From contig NZ_MLCN01000008.1 in assembly GCF_001982605.1 (NCBI RefSeq), forward strand, positions 186,001 to 250,000: 64,000 bases of DNA, read 5' to 3'. Origin of the DNA: Alkanindiges hydrocarboniclasticus. GTDB lineage: Bacteria > Pseudomonadota > Gammaproteobacteria > Pseudomonadales > Moraxellaceae. Under the pieces are notes generated by a model. That model was not told where the DNA came from, made no database searches, and worked only from the letters and a program-made list of their open reading frames with translations. Position 1 is the stretch's first letter. Each line of letters starts with the position of its first letter. Position numbers and translations under genes: made by a program. Shown here piece by piece: positions 26,947 to 36,720 of this stretch.

Positions 26947-29421
26947 ATGATGGCATTGCTGGGCTTTATTGCCGGGGTAACGACGATTGGCTATAGCAAT
27001 AGTTTTGCTGCATCACTGCCTGTTTTTGGCTGGCTGCTAAGCCTGTTATTACTGCTGTTTATGATTACAGTCTTGGACACTGGACGTGTTCGGCAGTATT
27101 TAATATCTCAAGCTATTTTGCATGGCATGACTAAGGTTGCCATGCTGGGGCTAGCCTTTATTTTTGGGGCAGGTTATGCACACTGGCAACTCAATCATGC
27201 TTTGCAACAGCGTTTAAGCCAGCCGGTTGAGCAAAGCGCTGTTGTGCGTGTGGTGGGTATTAGTGACGGGGTTGGTGAACAATGGCGGCAAGTGGTTGAG
27301 CCAGTTGTGGCAAACCGTGAATTTAATCATAAGTCAAATCAGCCGGTGAAATGGTTGTTGTATGGGCCTTTTGACTGGAACCGCCAGCAACCAGTTACGC
27401 CCCCAGAGATGCGACCCGGACAGTTGTGGCGGGTACAGGTTAAGTTAAAACCTGCGCACAGTAACGCGTCGCCCGGTGCGTTTGATGTGGAAAAGTGGCT
27501 ATTACAGCAGCATATTGTAGCGACTGGAACGATTCAGTCAGCGCAACCGTTAACGCCATTACAGGTTGCACAGTTACCGCTAAAACCTGATTCACTGGTA
27601 CAGCAGGTTAATCATGCGTTGCAGCACGAGCGCCTGCGAATCCGTCAGCATTTTATTCAATTGGAATCTGGAAAAAGCAGTCCTGCCACAGGGGTATTGC
27701 TGGGCTTACTCACGGGTGATCGCAGCCTGATAGATGCAGATACCACGCTGCTTTACCAGAAAATGGGTATTAGTCACCTGCTGGCCATTTCTGGCCCCCA
27801 TGTGATTTTGGCTGCGCTAATGATTACATGGCTACTGCAAAAACTGCTGGATTGCTTTCCGTCACTGTATTTAAAGGCAGAACGGCAGCGATGGTTATTG
27901 CCTATTTTTATGCTGGTGGTGCTGCTGTATGCAGGGCTTGCCGGCTTTGATATTCCAGCACAGCGCACTGTGTGCATGGTTGGCCTGACCGTTGCCTTGC
28001 TGTGGTTTCGCAAGCGCTGGCGCAGTAGTTATATTTTACTGATGGCGGCGAGTGTTTTATTGCTGCTTGATCCATTGGCCATATTATCCGCTGCATTCTG
28101 GTTGTCCTTTGGGGCAGTGGCCATTTTGCTGAGCATGCATGTACCGCAATCAGACGAGGCTAATGCGGCGGCTCCCAGCAGTAAGCTCAAAAATTGGCAT
28201 AGCACAGGCAAGGAGTTTGTGCACCTGCAATGGCGATTGTTTATATTGCTGGCACCACTGGTATTGCTGAGTTTTGCCAAAATCTCATGGTTGGCTCCTT
28301 TGGTTAATTTGCTGGCCATTCCATTGTTAAGTGCAGTGATATTACCGATTAACTTACTGGCTTATGCGTTGTCATTACTGTCACCTGCGCTGGCTGATGT
28401 ACTTTGGCAACTGGCGCTGGCCTTGCTTAAAGCTTTCCATTTTATATTGCAGGTTCTGGCCGGGTATTTCCCTAAAGCCTTGCAGCCTTTTTATTTAGGC
28501 CCGCTCCAGCTATTCGCCCTGTTTGCCATACTGGTCATTTTAATATTGCCCAAAGGCATACTGCCGCGCTGGTGGATTGCCTTTTTACTCATCCCGGCCT
28601 GTTATCCGGTACGGCCGATAGCACCATTAACAGTTCAGGTACTGGATGTAGGGCAGGGCCTGAGCATTCTATTAAAAACCCGGCAACATGCCATGCTGGT
28701 GGATGCTGGCGCAAAAATTGGCAATAACAGTATGGGTGAAAAGGTAGTGATTCCGGCCTTACAGGTACAGGGAATTCAAAGGCTGGATAAGCTGATGCTC
28801 ACTCATCTGGATAATGACCATAGCGGCGGTGCGCCCGCAGTATTGCAGCAACTGGCCGTCAGTCAGCTCACCAGCAATGAGGCGTTTGAGCCATATCCCA
28901 CGCATTTGTGTGAGGCTGGGCAAAGCTGGCAATGGGATGGGGTGCAATTTAGTGTACTGTCGCCGCTACCCGCACATTTTCGGGCCGAGGGCAAAAATGA
29001 AAGCTCAAAAAATGAAAAATCATGTGTGCTGATGGTGGAAGTGCCTGCGCAGGATGGGCTTGCGGCTCAGCGGGTGCTGATTATGGGAGATGCTGGACTG
29101 TATACCGAGTTTTTACTGCAACAGCAGGCCATGCCATTACAGGCAGATTTATTGGTTTTAGGCCATCATGGTAGCCAGCACAGCAGTTCCAGCCAGTTTT
29201 TGGCCACTGTACAGCCGCAGCGTGCCGTAGTTTCTGCTGGCTATCTTAACCGTTACGGCCATCCCAAGCCGATTGTACTGGCACGCCTTGCCGAGCAACG
29301 CATAGCGGTTGATTCTACTATTGACAGTGGCACGCTGACGTATGAACTGGGCAGGGACGTATTGATCAAGCCACAGCGCTACCGTGATAAAAACCTGTGG
29401 CTGCAACGGCTTGAACACTGA
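26947..29421 (+). CDS. comEC: ComEC/Rec2, DNA-uptake channel
   Basis: The 824-residue inner-membrane protein is required for transporting single-stranded DNA into the cytoplasm during natural transformation. N-terminal helices are followed by an OB-like segment. The competence domain has GLLTGDRSLIDADTTLLYQK and GISHLLAISGPHV, then many membrane helices. A C-terminal metallo-beta-lactamase domain starts near 565 with LDVGQGLSILLK and contains THLDNDHSGG (about 619-628) and LGHHGSQHSSS. The ATG at 26947 is preferred to the adjacent TTG. The stop directly abuts the stop of the convergent acyltransferase with no intervening base. Confidence 0.95.
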   Translation: MMALLGFIAGVTTIGYSNSFAASLPVFGWLLSLLLLLFMITVLDTGRVRQYLISQAILHGMTKVAMLGLAFIFGAGYAHWQLNHALQQRLSQPVEQSAVVRVVGISDGVGEQWRQVVEPVVANREFNHKSNQPVKWLLYGPFDWNRQQPVTPPEMRPGQLWRVQVKLKPAHSNASPGAFDVEKWLLQQHIVATGTIQSAQPLTPLQVAQLPLKPDSLVQQVNHALQHERLRIRQHFIQLESGKSSPATGVLLGLLTGDRSLIDADTTLLYQKMGISHLLAISGPHVILAALMITWLLQKLLDCFPSLYLKAERQRWLLPIFMLVVLLYAGLAGFDIPAQRTVCMVGLTVALLWFRKRWRSSYILLMAASVLLLLDPLAILSAAFWLSFGAVAILLSMHVPQSDEANAAAPSSKLKNWHSTGKEFVHLQWRLFILLAPLVLLSFAKISWLAPLVNLLAIPLLSAVILPINLLAYALSLLSPALADVLWQLALALLKAFHFILQVLAGYFPKALQPFYLGPLQLFALFAILVILILPKGILPRWWIAFLLIPACYPVRPIAPLTVQVLDVGQGLSILLKTRQHAMLVDAGAKIGNNSMGEKVVIPALQVQGIQRLDKLMLTHLDNDHSGGAPAVLQQLAVSQLTSNEAFEPYPTHLCEAGQSWQWDGVQFSVLSPLPAHFRAEGKNESSKNEKSCVLMVEVPAQDGLAAQRVLIMGDAGLYTEFLLQQQAMPLQADLLVLGHHGSQHSSSSQFLATVQPQRAVVSAGYLNRYGHPKPIVLARLAEQRIAVDSTIDSGTLTYELGRDVLIKPQRYRDKNLWLQRLEH

Positions 29422-30405
29422 TTAGTCTTGTGAAGGATATGCATCTACTTTACTGGTAAAAACCTGCTGCGCTTTGGCAACCTCTAACGCAGCTTGTTCA
29501 TCCGTCACATAGTAGACATTTTTAAGCAGGGGATTGGCCTTAAAGCGCTTATAGCTCCAGTGATAATGCTTGGGATAGCGTCGTACCAGTTGTTCAATAC
29601 TGTGGTTCAGGGTGTCTACCGAAGTTTGTAAATCTGGGCTGCGAATGCGACTGTCTACCGGCTCAATGAGCAGGGAAAATCCACCATGATCCGGCTGGCG
29701 AATACAGGATAATTGCAGCACTTCACACTGGGTTTTTTGTGCCAGGCGGGAGACCAGTGTGGTGGTGAGTACCGGGCAGCCAAAAAATGGTGAATACAGG
29801 CCTCCTGATGCTTTTGGGGTATGATCGGGCAGGATTACGGTTACGCCACCCTGTTTAAGCGCCCGAAAAATCTGGCGTACCCCGTTTTCATCAGTCGGAA
29901 CCAGAGTGGCCCGCAGCCGGCTTCGGGCCTTAAGTACAAACTGGTCCAGTGCCTGATTCTGGCCCGGCTTGTACATGATGACCATTTCGGTAAACTGGTT
30001 GAGCCAGGCGTTCATGATTTCCCAGCTGCCAAAATGCGGCAATACCAGAATGAGTCCTTTTTTGCTGGCAATGGCATGGGTTAGTAGCTGCTGTCCCTCA
30101 ACATGGCAAATATGGTCAAGGCTAAACTGTGGTGGATTACCCCAGATTTTGACAAATTCCAGTGAGGACTGAAACTGGGCTGCAACAGATTTTCGGGTTA
30201 GTTGGTGACGCTGCTCAGCAGATAGCCCGGGAAAGGCAATTTGCAGATTACGATTGACTGTTTTAAAGGCTTTGGCAGCGGGCAGACTACCCAGCAGTGC
30301 CGCAGCCAGCCGGGCCAGCCATTGCAGCAGGGCCAGTGGTAATTTGCTAATGATAGCCAGCGTGCGACCCAAGCCAGAAACAGCAGGTGGTTTATCCTGA
30401 ACCAT
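29422..30405 (-). CDS. LpxL/HtrB-family lipid A acyltransferase
   Basis: The 327-residue protein has one N-terminal hydrophobic segment (LALLQWLARLAAALLGSLP) and the catalytic HX4E motif LPHFGSWE (His124, Glu129). It also has GGVTVILPDHTPKASGG, a FFG block and the final HWSYKRFK. These enzymes transfer a secondary acyl chain from acyl-ACP to Kdo2-lipid IVA at the inner face of the inner membrane. Whether it acts as LpxL or LpxM cannot be read here. The ATG at 30405 lacks a strong ribosome site. A longer in-frame start exists upstream but adds unrelated residues. Confidence 0.85.
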   Translation of the reverse strand: MVQDKPPAVSGLGRTLAIISKLPLALLQWLARLAAALLGSLPAAKAFKTVNRNLQIAFPGLSAEQRHQLTRKSVAAQFQSSLEFVKIWGNPPQFSLDHICHVEGQQLLTHAIASKKGLILVLPHFGSWEIMNAWLNQFTEMVIMYKPGQNQALDQFVLKARSRLRATLVPTDENGVRQIFRALKQGGVTVILPDHTPKASGGLYSPFFGCPVLTTTLVSRLAQKTQCEVLQLSCIRQPDHGGFSLLIEPVDSRIRSPDLQTSVDTLNHSIEQLVRRYPKHYHWSYKRFKANPLLKNVYYVTDEQAALEVAKAQQVFTSKVDAYPSQD

Positions 30406-30683
30406 AATACTTTGAAAGTAACCATATTTTGAAGAAAGGGGCAAGCTGCTATTGTAGCTACTCTTTAGCAAAAGTTTTAACGCTTTTGCTGTTGAAACAA
30501 AGCAATTTGCCTCCTAGCATTAATGCGCTATGATTTGACACAGATGGGCTGGTAGAGCGGGTTGGCTAAAATAACTGGTTGAGCCATGCGCTACAACAAG
30601 CTATCTGTCAGTTTTTAAAAGCAAAATAGCACCGGTCAACAGTTCGCAACTTTTGCATAAAACCATTTTATAAGGTTCTTTTC

Positions 30684-31733
30684 ATGTCCGATTGGCCACC
30701 AAAACCAAATTCTTCCAATACACCCGGTCAACAAGACCCACGTTTATCTTCCAATGCATCAGCGCCTCATCAGGGTGATGCCTTACAGATACTAGAAAAA
30801 GCCGTACTGGCGTCGGTGCAGGAGCAGCGCCGTGCTCGCCGCTGGAGCATTTTTTTCAAGCTGCTGGCTTTTGCTTATGTGCTGCTGCTGTTTATCATCA
30901 TGGGTCGTGGCTGTAGTACGCAGGATGGCGGCAGTGTGTCGGTAGGCAGCACATCGCCACATCTGGCCGTGGTTGATATTGATGGCACGATTGGTTCCGG
31001 CTCTAATGACGTTAACAGTGAAGATGTTTCAGAGGCACTGGAAAAAGCATTTAATGCCAGTGGTAGCAAGGCTATTGCACTCAGAATCAATTCGCCCGGT
31101 GGTTCACCTGTCCAGTCAGATGAAATCTGGCAGGAAATCAGGCGCCTGCGTACAGCGCACAAGGACAAGAAAGTTTATGCCGTGATTGGTGATATGGGTG
31201 CATCGGGTGCTTATTATATTGCCTCGGCTGCCGATGAAATTTATGTCAATCCATCCAGTCTGGTGGGTTCCATTGGCGTGATTATGCCCAACTATGGGGT
31301 GTCGGAACTGGCACGTAAAATTGGCGTAGAAGACCGTACCATGACTGCCGGCGACCATAAAGCAATTTTAAGCCCGACCCAGCCGGTTAACCCGGAAGAG
31401 CAGGTGCATATCCAGAACCTGTTGAACAATGTGCATGGACACTTTATTGCAGCAGTAAAAGCGGGCCGTGGTAAGCGCCTAAAAGACAATCCGGATCTGT
31501 TTAGTGGCTTGTTCTGGACCGGTGAGCAAGCCATTGCTCTAGGGCTGGCTGACCATAATGGAAACGTAAGCTCACTGGCACGTGAACTGAAACTGGATAA
31601 AACGGTAGAATACACGCTGCCTGCCAATCCACTGGAAAGCCTGCTTGGACGCATGGGTACTTCAATTGGACAGGGAATCGGGATGTCTATTCAGCAACGG
31701 CTAGAGAGCCAGCAAACTGCGGAGCTTCGATGA
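30684..31733 (+). CDS. sppA: S49-family signal peptide peptidase (SppA-like, short form)
   Basis: The 349-residue protein has a cytoplasmic N-terminus of about 50 residues and one membrane helix (about 54-73). A periplasmic S49 peptidase domain follows. The catalytic Ser174 is in GASGAYYIA, preceded by RINSPGGSPVQSD and followed by PSSLVGSIGVIM. The short form (one peptidase domain) degrades cleaved signal peptides in the membrane. AAGG precedes the ATG. The last 4 nt overlap the next gene. Confidence 0.9.
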   Translation: MSDWPPKPNSSNTPGQQDPRLSSNASAPHQGDALQILEKAVLASVQEQRRARRWSIFFKLLAFAYVLLLFIIMGRGCSTQDGGSVSVGSTSPHLAVVDIDGTIGSGSNDVNSEDVSEALEKAFNASGSKAIALRINSPGGSPVQSDEIWQEIRRLRTAHKDKKVYAVIGDMGASGAYYIASAADEIYVNPSSLVGSIGVIMPNYGVSELARKIGVEDRTMTAGDHKAILSPTQPVNPEEQVHIQNLLNNVHGHFIAAVKAGRGKRLKDNPDLFSGLFWTGEQAIALGLADHNGNVSSLARELKLDKTVEYTLPANPLESLLGRMGTSIGQGIGMSIQQRLESQQTAELR

Positions 31734-32536
31734 AACCCCTGATTCACTTTGCCCATGCCAATGGGATTCCTTCAAAAGTTTACAGCAAGTTTTTTGAAGC
31801 CCTGGCTGATGAATATGATGTGGTGTATTTGCCGGAAATTGGGACTGATCCCAAGTATCCGATTTCCAATCACTGGACGCATCTGGTTACACAGGTCATT
31901 GACAGTATTGAACGGCAGGCACAGGGCAGGCCCGTGATTGCCATGGGTCATTCACTGGGTGGCTTGCTGAGCTTTATGGCAGCCTATCGCCGGCCAGAAC
32001 TATTCCAGCAATTAATTATGCTGGATCCGCCCCTGATTAATGGCTTTCCATCATTTGGCATTCATCTGGCAAAGCTGTTTAACCAGAAATATGTAGATAA
32101 ACTAACCCCTGCCGGGATTTCCATTAACCGCCGTGATCACTGGGAAAGCCGTGAACAGGCGGCGGAAAAACTCAGGTCACGCGGATTTTTTGCCAATTTT
32201 GACCCACAGTGTTTTGATGATTATATCCGCTATGGCCTGACCGAAGACCCGATCCGTGGTGGGGTGACCCTAAGCATTCCCAAAATGGCAGAAGTGGAAA
32301 TTTTCCGTACCAATCCATCGCTATTCTGGTTTGCACCGCGCAAGGCACCCAAAGTACCAGTCAAGCTGGTGGTGGGTCAAAGCAGTCAGTTTTTACAGCG
32401 AGGTTTTCCACAGCGGGTAAAACGACTGCTGGGTATTGAATACATTATCACTGAAGGCGGCCACATGTTTCCGCTAGAGCATCCGGAACAGGTGGCACGC
32501 TTGGCTAAGCAGTTAATTGTCGAGCAGCAAAAGTAG
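31730..32536 (+). CDS. Alpha/beta hydrolase
   Basis: The 268-residue hydrolase has the nucleophile elbow MGHSLGGLLS (Ser75), an oxyanion HANGIPS region at the N-terminus and a late His in EGGHMFPLEHPE. The substrate is unknown; the fold includes esterases, lipases and thioesterases. The start overlaps the SppA stop by 4 nt, so the two are expressed together, perhaps in envelope turnover. There is no signal peptide. Confidence 0.85.
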   Translation: MKPLIHFAHANGIPSKVYSKFFEALADEYDVVYLPEIGTDPKYPISNHWTHLVTQVIDSIERQAQGRPVIAMGHSLGGLLSFMAAYRRPELFQQLIMLDPPLINGFPSFGIHLAKLFNQKYVDKLTPAGISINRRDHWESREQAAEKLRSRGFFANFDPQCFDDYIRYGLTEDPIRGGVTLSIPKMAEVEIFRTNPSLFWFAPRKAPKVPVKLVVGQSSQFLQRGFPQRVKRLLGIEYIITEGGHMFPLEHPEQVARLAKQLIVEQQK

Positions 32537-32550
32537 CATTCCATTGCTGT

Positions 32551-32583
32551 AAAAAAGCCAGTCTTTGATGACTGGCTTTTTTT
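32551..32583. terminator. Bidirectional terminator
   Basis: AAAAAAGCCAGTC (from 32551) pairs perfectly with GACTGGCTTTTTT. A- and T-tracts on both sides let it end both the sppA-hydrolase transcript and the atu operon that converges on it. Confidence 0.9.
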
Positions 32584-32649
32584 ATGGGTATTTATAAGTT
32601 CAATTGTCGTATCTATCGTATAGGCCGGGTATTGTACACCGCTTAAACC

Positions 32650-34617
32650 TTATGCTTGGTTTACTTCAATTTTCAGCAATACCTGACGTTTTTTCACTTG
32701 CTGGCCAATTTGCCCAATGATTTCAGCCACTATACCGTCTACATCGGCCTTGATTTGCTGCTGGATTTTCATGGCTTCCAGAATCAACAGAGTTTGGCCT
32801 TTAGTCACGGTATCGCCAGCATTAACCAGCACATTGACAATAGCGCCATCCATTGGTGCACGGATTTGGCCATCACCTGCGGTATTGGCACTGGCAGGCG
32901 GTGCATAGGTGGTATGCTGAATGGTCAGGTTGCCATTGGCACGATCCAGATACAGCGTATCCTGCTGCTGGACAAATGCCACGTTGCGGCGCACCCCTTG
33001 CCAGATATAAGTCAGCAGGTTTTCTTGCTGATGTAGTATTTGCAAAGTTGCCTGTTGCTCATTCCAGCTTACATGCAAGCCATCATTTTTTGCCAAGATT
33101 TGTATGGTATAAGTTTGCTCACCCATTTGCAGCTTGATGACTCGTGGCAAATCCAGTGCACTTTGCCAAACCTGATTATTTTCATCATCTGAACTGGCAT
33201 ACAATGCCGCTGTAATCGCCAGTGATTCAAAGTCCGCATTCACCGGATGAAGACTCACATCGTCACTAAAATGCTGGGCAATAAATGCCGTGCTGGTATT
33301 GCCTGCAACCAGCTCAGGATGGCGTAACAGGTTGACCAAAAACTGTTTGTTGCTATTTACCCCCAGCAGCACAGAATCTTCCACCGCGCGGGCCAGCAGG
33401 CGCACGGCATCCTCACGGGTTTTGCCATAAGCAATGATTTTGGCAATCATCGGGTCATAAAACGGGCTCACTTCGCCTTGTGGTGTCATGCCATGATCAA
33501 TACGGACATTGGGCAAGCTTGCTGGCTGCCACAGCAATACAGAGCCAGTTTGTGGCAAAAACTGCTGGCTTGGGTCTTCGGCATACAGGCGCACTTCAAT
33601 GGCATGGCCGTTAAGTTGCAACTGGTCTTGCTGTAAAGGTAACGGCTCACCATTGGCTACGCGGAGTTGCCATTCCACTAGATCAAGTCCGGTGATCAGC
33701 TCAGTCACCGGATGCTCAACCTGCAAGCGGGTATTCATTTCCAGAAAATAAAAATTCCCGTTGCTATCGAGCAAGAATTCAACCGTGCCAGCGCCCACAT
33801 AATTGCAGGATTTGGCTGCTGCCACGGCAGCTTCACCCATACGCTGGCGCAGGTCATCAGTCATTACCGGACAGGGCGCTTCTTCGACCACTTTCTGGTG
33901 GCGGCGCTGAATGGAGCAGTCACGCTCAAACAGGTACACCACATTGCCATGCGTATCGCCAAACACCTGTACTTCCACATGGCGCGGGGCAATAACGGCA
34001 CGTTCCAGAATCAGTTCACCAGAACCAAAGGCATTTTCAGCTTCGGAACGGGCGGTTGCCAGTGCAGCAGGCAAGTCATCTGCTGTTTCGACCAGACGCA
34101 TGCCACGGCCACCACCGCCTGCCGAGGCTTTCACCATTAAAGGAAAACCGATTTTTTGGCCTTGCTCGGTTAGATGTTCTAGTGATTGCTCGCCGCCTTC
34201 ATAACCGGGAATGCAGGGTACACCGGCTTCAATCATGGCAATTTTGGACAGGCGCTTGCTGCCCATCAGTTCAATGGCGTCTGGCGTCGGGCCAATAAAG
34301 CAAATGCCTGCCTGTTGGCATGCCTGCGCAAATCCGGAATTTTCTGATAAAAAACCATAACCCGGATGAATCGCATCTGCGCCAGTGAGCTTGGCCGCAT
34401 TTAAAATATTTTCAATCTTCAGGTAAGATTCACTGACCTTGGATTCACCAATACACACGGCTTCATCGGCATATTGCACATGTAACGCCTTGGCATCGGC
34501 TTTGGAGTAAACCGCCACGGTCTGGTAGCCCAATGCTTTGGCAGTGCGCATCACACGCACTGCAATCTCACCACGGTTGGCAACTAAAACTTTGGAGAAT
34601 GCCATGCGGCCTCCCAT
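32650..34617 (-). CDS. atuF: AtuF, geranyl-CoA carboxylase biotin-carrying alpha subunit
   Basis: About 651-655 residues. The biotin carboxylase domain begins FSKVLVANRGEIAVRVMRTA and includes the glycine-rich ATP site KASAGGGGRGMRLV and FFLEMNTRLQVEHPVTE-type segment YFLEMNTRLQVEHPVTE. A linker follows, then a biotinyl domain with LEAMKIQQQ, in which the lysine near 613 carries biotin. With AtuC it would carboxylate geranyl-CoA or related beta-methyl-branched enoyl-CoA. The same fold serves methylcrotonyl- and propionyl-CoA carboxylases. The assignment to AtuF rests on the surrounding atu genes. GGGAGG overlaps the ATG at 34617, so MAFSKV at 34605 is equally possible. Confidence 0.85.
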   Translation of the reverse strand: MGGRMAFSKVLVANRGEIAVRVMRTAKALGYQTVAVYSKADAKALHVQYADEAVCIGESKVSESYLKIENILNAAKLTGADAIHPGYGFLSENSGFAQACQQAGICFIGPTPDAIELMGSKRLSKIAMIEAGVPCIPGYEGGEQSLEHLTEQGQKIGFPLMVKASAGGGGRGMRLVETADDLPAALATARSEAENAFGSGELILERAVIAPRHVEVQVFGDTHGNVVYLFERDCSIQRRHQKVVEEAPCPVMTDDLRQRMGEAAVAAAKSCNYVGAGTVEFLLDSNGNFYFLEMNTRLQVEHPVTELITGLDLVEWQLRVANGEPLPLQQDQLQLNGHAIEVRLYAEDPSQQFLPQTGSVLLWQPASLPNVRIDHGMTPQGEVSPFYDPMIAKIIAYGKTREDAVRLLARAVEDSVLLGVNSNKQFLVNLLRHPELVAGNTSTAFIAQHFSDDVSLHPVNADFESLAITAALYASSDDENNQVWQSALDLPRVIKLQMGEQTYTIQILAKNDGLHVSWNEQQATLQILHQQENLLTYIWQGVRRNVAFVQQQDTLYLDRANGNLTIQHTTYAPPASANTAGDGQIRAPMDGAIVNVLVNAGDTVTKGQTLLILEAMKIQQQIKADVDGIVAEIIGQIGQQVKKRQVLLKIEVNQA

Positions 34618-34681
34618 TTCAATAAAAAATTAGATAAAAGTTAAATACAAAACATTAAAAATATTGATTACTTGAACTGGT

Positions 34682-35497
34682 TTAGTCAGCCCATGTTGGC
34701 AAGCGTTTCTGGATAAATGCCATGGTGCCCTCAGTGCCTTCGTCACTACTCACTGCTGCGGCAAACTGTACCGCTGCCTGATCCAGTGTGTTGCCCAGAT
34801 CATTGACCTGAGTACTAGTGTGTAGCAGGGCTTTGGTCACACGGCTGGCGTTAGGTGCAGTACGGCGAATGTGCTGTAAGGTGGTTGCCAGAGCTTCATT
34901 TAAGGTGTCATCACTGGACAGCACCTCATGCACAATGCCAATGCGCGCAGCTTCCTGCCCATTAAAACGGTTGCCCAATAGTGCCAGACGACGGGCTTGC
35001 GTCAGGCCAATGCGCTGTACCACAAACGGGGCAATTTGCGCTGGAATCACGCCGAGGCCAGTTTCAGGCAAGCCAAACTGCGCATTGTCACGGCACAATG
35101 CCACATCCGACACACAAGCCAAGCCAAAACCACCACCCAAAACCGCACCTTCGAGTACCGCCACCACCACTTGTGGTGCATGGTTGACCTGTTCAATCAG
35201 GGTGCCAAAGGCACGGTTAAAACGGATATAACCGTCATGGTTGCCAGCATTCATGGCTTCGCTCCGCAAGGCAGCCATGTCCTTGATGTCGCCTCCGGCA
35301 CAAAAATGCCCACCAGCACCCCGCAGCACGACAGCACGAATGTTCAAGTCATCCTTAATGGCAGTAAATACGCTAACCAGTTCACGCAGCATGGTTTCAC
35401 TCATGGCATTGCGCAATTCCGGGCGATTCAAGGTAATGTGCAGCACTGCACCAGCTTGCTGGAGCAGCAGGGTTTGTGGGTTTTCAATTCCAAACAT
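34682..35497 (-). CDS. atuE: AtuE, enoyl-CoA hydratase family (isohexenylglutaconyl-CoA hydratase)
   Basis: The 271-residue crotonase has LNRPELRNAMSETM, the oxyanion-hole segment GGHFCAGGDIKDM and EGAVLGGGFGLA. The active-site region reads FGLPETGLGVIPAQIAPFV. In the acyclic terpene pathway AtuE hydrates isohexenylglutaconyl-CoA, the product of geranyl-CoA carboxylation. It lies 64 nt upstream of atuF and 18 nt after the second atuD, with AGGAAA before its ATG. LiuC-like hydratases are the alternative, but the cluster favours AtuE. Confidence 0.85.
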   Translation of the reverse strand: MFGIENPQTLLLQQAGAVLHITLNRPELRNAMSETMLRELVSVFTAIKDDLNIRAVVLRGAGGHFCAGGDIKDMAALRSEAMNAGNHDGYIRFNRAFGTLIEQVNHAPQVVVAVLEGAVLGGGFGLACVSDVALCRDNAQFGLPETGLGVIPAQIAPFVVQRIGLTQARRLALLGNRFNGQEAARIGIVHEVLSSDDTLNEALATTLQHIRRTAPNASRVTKALLHTSTQVNDLGNTLDQAAVQFAAAVSSDEGTEGTMAFIQKRLPTWAD

Positions 35498-35515
35498 ATT
35501 CTTTTTTCCTAAAAT

Positions 35516-36670
35516 TTAACGCTTGGCAGGGGCAATTTGCATGAGCTTGCAGATAATGCCTAGCATGATTTCATCAGCGCCACCACCAATTGAAATCAGG
35601 CGGCCATCACGATAGAGCTGGGATGCCGGGTTATCCCACATAAAGCCCATGCCGCCCCAGTATTGCAGGCAGCTATCCGCCACTTCACGGGTGAGGCGTC
35701 CAGCTTTAAGTTTTGCCATGGATGCTAGCTTGGAAACATCTTCACCGGCCAGCATGGCTTCGCAGGCTTGATAAGTCAGTGCGCGCAAGGCTTCAATTTC
35801 AGTTTGCAGTTCGGCAAAGCGAAAATGAACGACCTGATTGTGAATTAACGGCTGGCCAAAGGTTTTGCGTTGCTGACAGTATTCAATGGTTTTTTCCAGA
35901 CAATATTCCATGGCACCTAGTGCATTGGCCGCCAGCCACAGGCGTTCTTCCTGAAATTGCATCATTTGCATACGAAAACCGGCACCTTCTTCGCCAATTA
36001 AATACCGCTGCGGCACCCGCACATTGTCCAGAAAAATTTGTGCGGTTTGGCTGGAACGCATACCCAGCTTGTGCAAGGGCTCAGAAAAGCTGATGCCCGG
36101 TGTTTTAGTGGGAACCACAATCAGCGACTTGTTGCGATGTGGCGCGTCATCCGATGTATTGGCCAGCAAACATAAAAAATCAGCTTGCAGCGAGTTGGTA
36201 ATCCACATTTTGCTGCCATTAATGATGTAATCATCACCGTCTTTTTTAGCGGTGGTTTTAATGGCCGCCACGTCTGAACCAGCATGTGGCTCAGAGACTG
36301 CAATTGAACCCACCAGATTACCGGCAATGGCAGGCACCAGAAATTCCTGCTTGATTTCTTCACTGCCAAAACGCGCAAGGGCAGGGGTACACATGTCGGT
36401 TTGCACACCAATTGCCAAAGGTACGCCGCCACATACCATACTGCCCAATGCTTCGGTGACCACCAGATTGTAGGAATAATCCAGCCCCAAGCCGCCATAT
36501 TGCTCCGGCTTGCAAATTCCCAGCAAACCCAGATCGCCCATTTTCTTAAACACCTCATGCATGGGAAACTGGCCTTCGCGTTCCCATTGTTCTGCGTAAG
36601 GATTCAGCTCATTTTGCACAAACTGCAAGGTAGTACGTTTTAAGGCGTCATGTTCTGCGGTGAATCGCAT
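35516..36670 (-). CDS. atuD: AtuD-like citronellyl-CoA dehydrogenase, copy 2
   Basis: The 384-residue acyl-CoA dehydrogenase oxidises citronellyl-CoA-type thioesters to the alpha,beta-enoyl-CoA with FAD. Visible blocks are YGGLGLDYSYNLVV, AVSEPHAGSDVAAIKT, KMWITNSLQADF, QFQEERLWLAANAL and SIGGGADEIMLGIICKLM. It is a tandem paralogue of the next gene, with long stretches identical at the DNA level. AAGGAG precedes the ATG. The two copies may have split substrates (cis/trans or chain length) or be redundant; the sequence does not tell. Confidence 0.85.
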   Translation of the reverse strand: MRFTAEHDALKRTTLQFVQNELNPYAEQWEREGQFPMHEVFKKMGDLGLLGICKPEQYGGLGLDYSYNLVVTEALGSMVCGGVPLAIGVQTDMCTPALARFGSEEIKQEFLVPAIAGNLVGSIAVSEPHAGSDVAAIKTTAKKDGDDYIINGSKMWITNSLQADFLCLLANTSDDAPHRNKSLIVVPTKTPGISFSEPLHKLGMRSSQTAQIFLDNVRVPQRYLIGEEGAGFRMQMMQFQEERLWLAANALGAMEYCLEKTIEYCQQRKTFGQPLIHNQVVHFRFAELQTEIEALRALTYQACEAMLAGEDVSKLASMAKLKAGRLTREVADSCLQYWGGMGFMWDNPASQLYRDGRLISIGGGADEIMLGIICKLMQIAPAKR

Positions 36671-36720
36671 GCTTGTGCTCCTTGCACTGGCTTTCTGGAT
36701 TGCAGCTTTTTGGTTTCCGA

